From NCBI GenBank assembly GCA_948465625.1, contig CAOJXM010000080.1, positions 1 to 5,519 of the forward strand: 5,519 bases of DNA. The letters run 5' to 3'. The position numbers and the translations under genes are program-made. The notes under the pieces were generated by a model. It made no database searches and was not told where the DNA came from. It saw only the letters and a program-made list of their open reading frames with translations. This document shows positions 5,435 through 5,519 of this stretch, piece after piece (the stretch's first letter is position 1; each line of letters opens with the position of its first letter). Source of the DNA: an uncultured Clostridium sp. (GTDB lineage: Bacteria > Bacillota > Clostridia > TANB77 > CAG-508).

Positions 5435-5519
5435 GGAAGGTTTGCATTTTTTGTATACCTATGCTGTGGGTTAGTCAATCATATGTCACACTTTTTTGAA
5501 AAATATATACTTTGAGTAC

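Larger units (their letters stand above)
5119..5519. other. 401-base non-coding stretch upstream of the ABC-F gene
   Basis: Apart from the sites listed separately, no substantial ATG-initiated reading frame is seen on either strand. Bases 5435-5519 contain stops in all three minus frames by about 5475; they could include the last few codons of an upstream minus-strand gene, but this cannot be decided. A 17-codon frame at 5109-5162 overlaps the ABC-F start in another frame but lacks a ribosome site. Confidence 0.5.

Overview
The window is AT-rich DNA with every convincing gene on the minus strand, so it is described here in transcription order, from high to low coordinates. Low GC, strong AGGAGG-type ribosome binding sites, sigmaA-like promoters, an Lsa/CplR-type ABC-F protein and a pilin-like N-terminus of the KGITLIALIITV type all point to a Firmicute, most likely a clostridial (possibly gut) lineage. 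That placement is an inference from gene style, not from a marker gene.

Layout: (1) 5119-5519 is a 401-base non-coding stretch upstream of the ABC-F gene. It holds two candidate promoters, a hairpin with a T-run, a possible 24-residue leader peptide and several AT-rich inverted repeats. (2) 3628-5118 encodes a 496-aa ABC-F ATPase with the architecture of the Lsa/CplR ribosome-protection proteins. (3) 3111-3566 encodes a 151-aa protein with two membrane segments, resembling DUF3592 proteins, followed by a two-part hairpin. (4) 1165-2916 encodes a 583-aa surface protein with a class III (prepilin-type) N-terminus and a beta-helix-like body made of GLUG-type repeats. Its stop codon lies in the loop of an intrinsic terminator. 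(5) 1-1092 holds nadD and the 5' part of nadE, 13 bases apart, with their own candidate promoter directly after that terminator.

How the genes work together: nadD and nadE catalyse the last two steps of NAD synthesis (nicotinate mononucleotide to deamido-NAD to NAD) and look like a two-gene operon. The ABC-F protein would act on antibiotic-stalled ribosomes. The other two are envelope or surface proteins with no visible functional link to their neighbours. The window reads as three or four separate transcription units, not one system.

The most unusual points are a pair of compensating frameshifts inside the GLUG repeat array (residues 439-455), an altered HxGH motif in NadD (LYSH), the absence of the pilin Glu5, and the possible regulatory leader in front of the ABC-F gene. 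I saw no tRNA, rRNA, CRISPR array, insertion sequence or phage gene, and no clear evidence of a wholly new multi-gene system.
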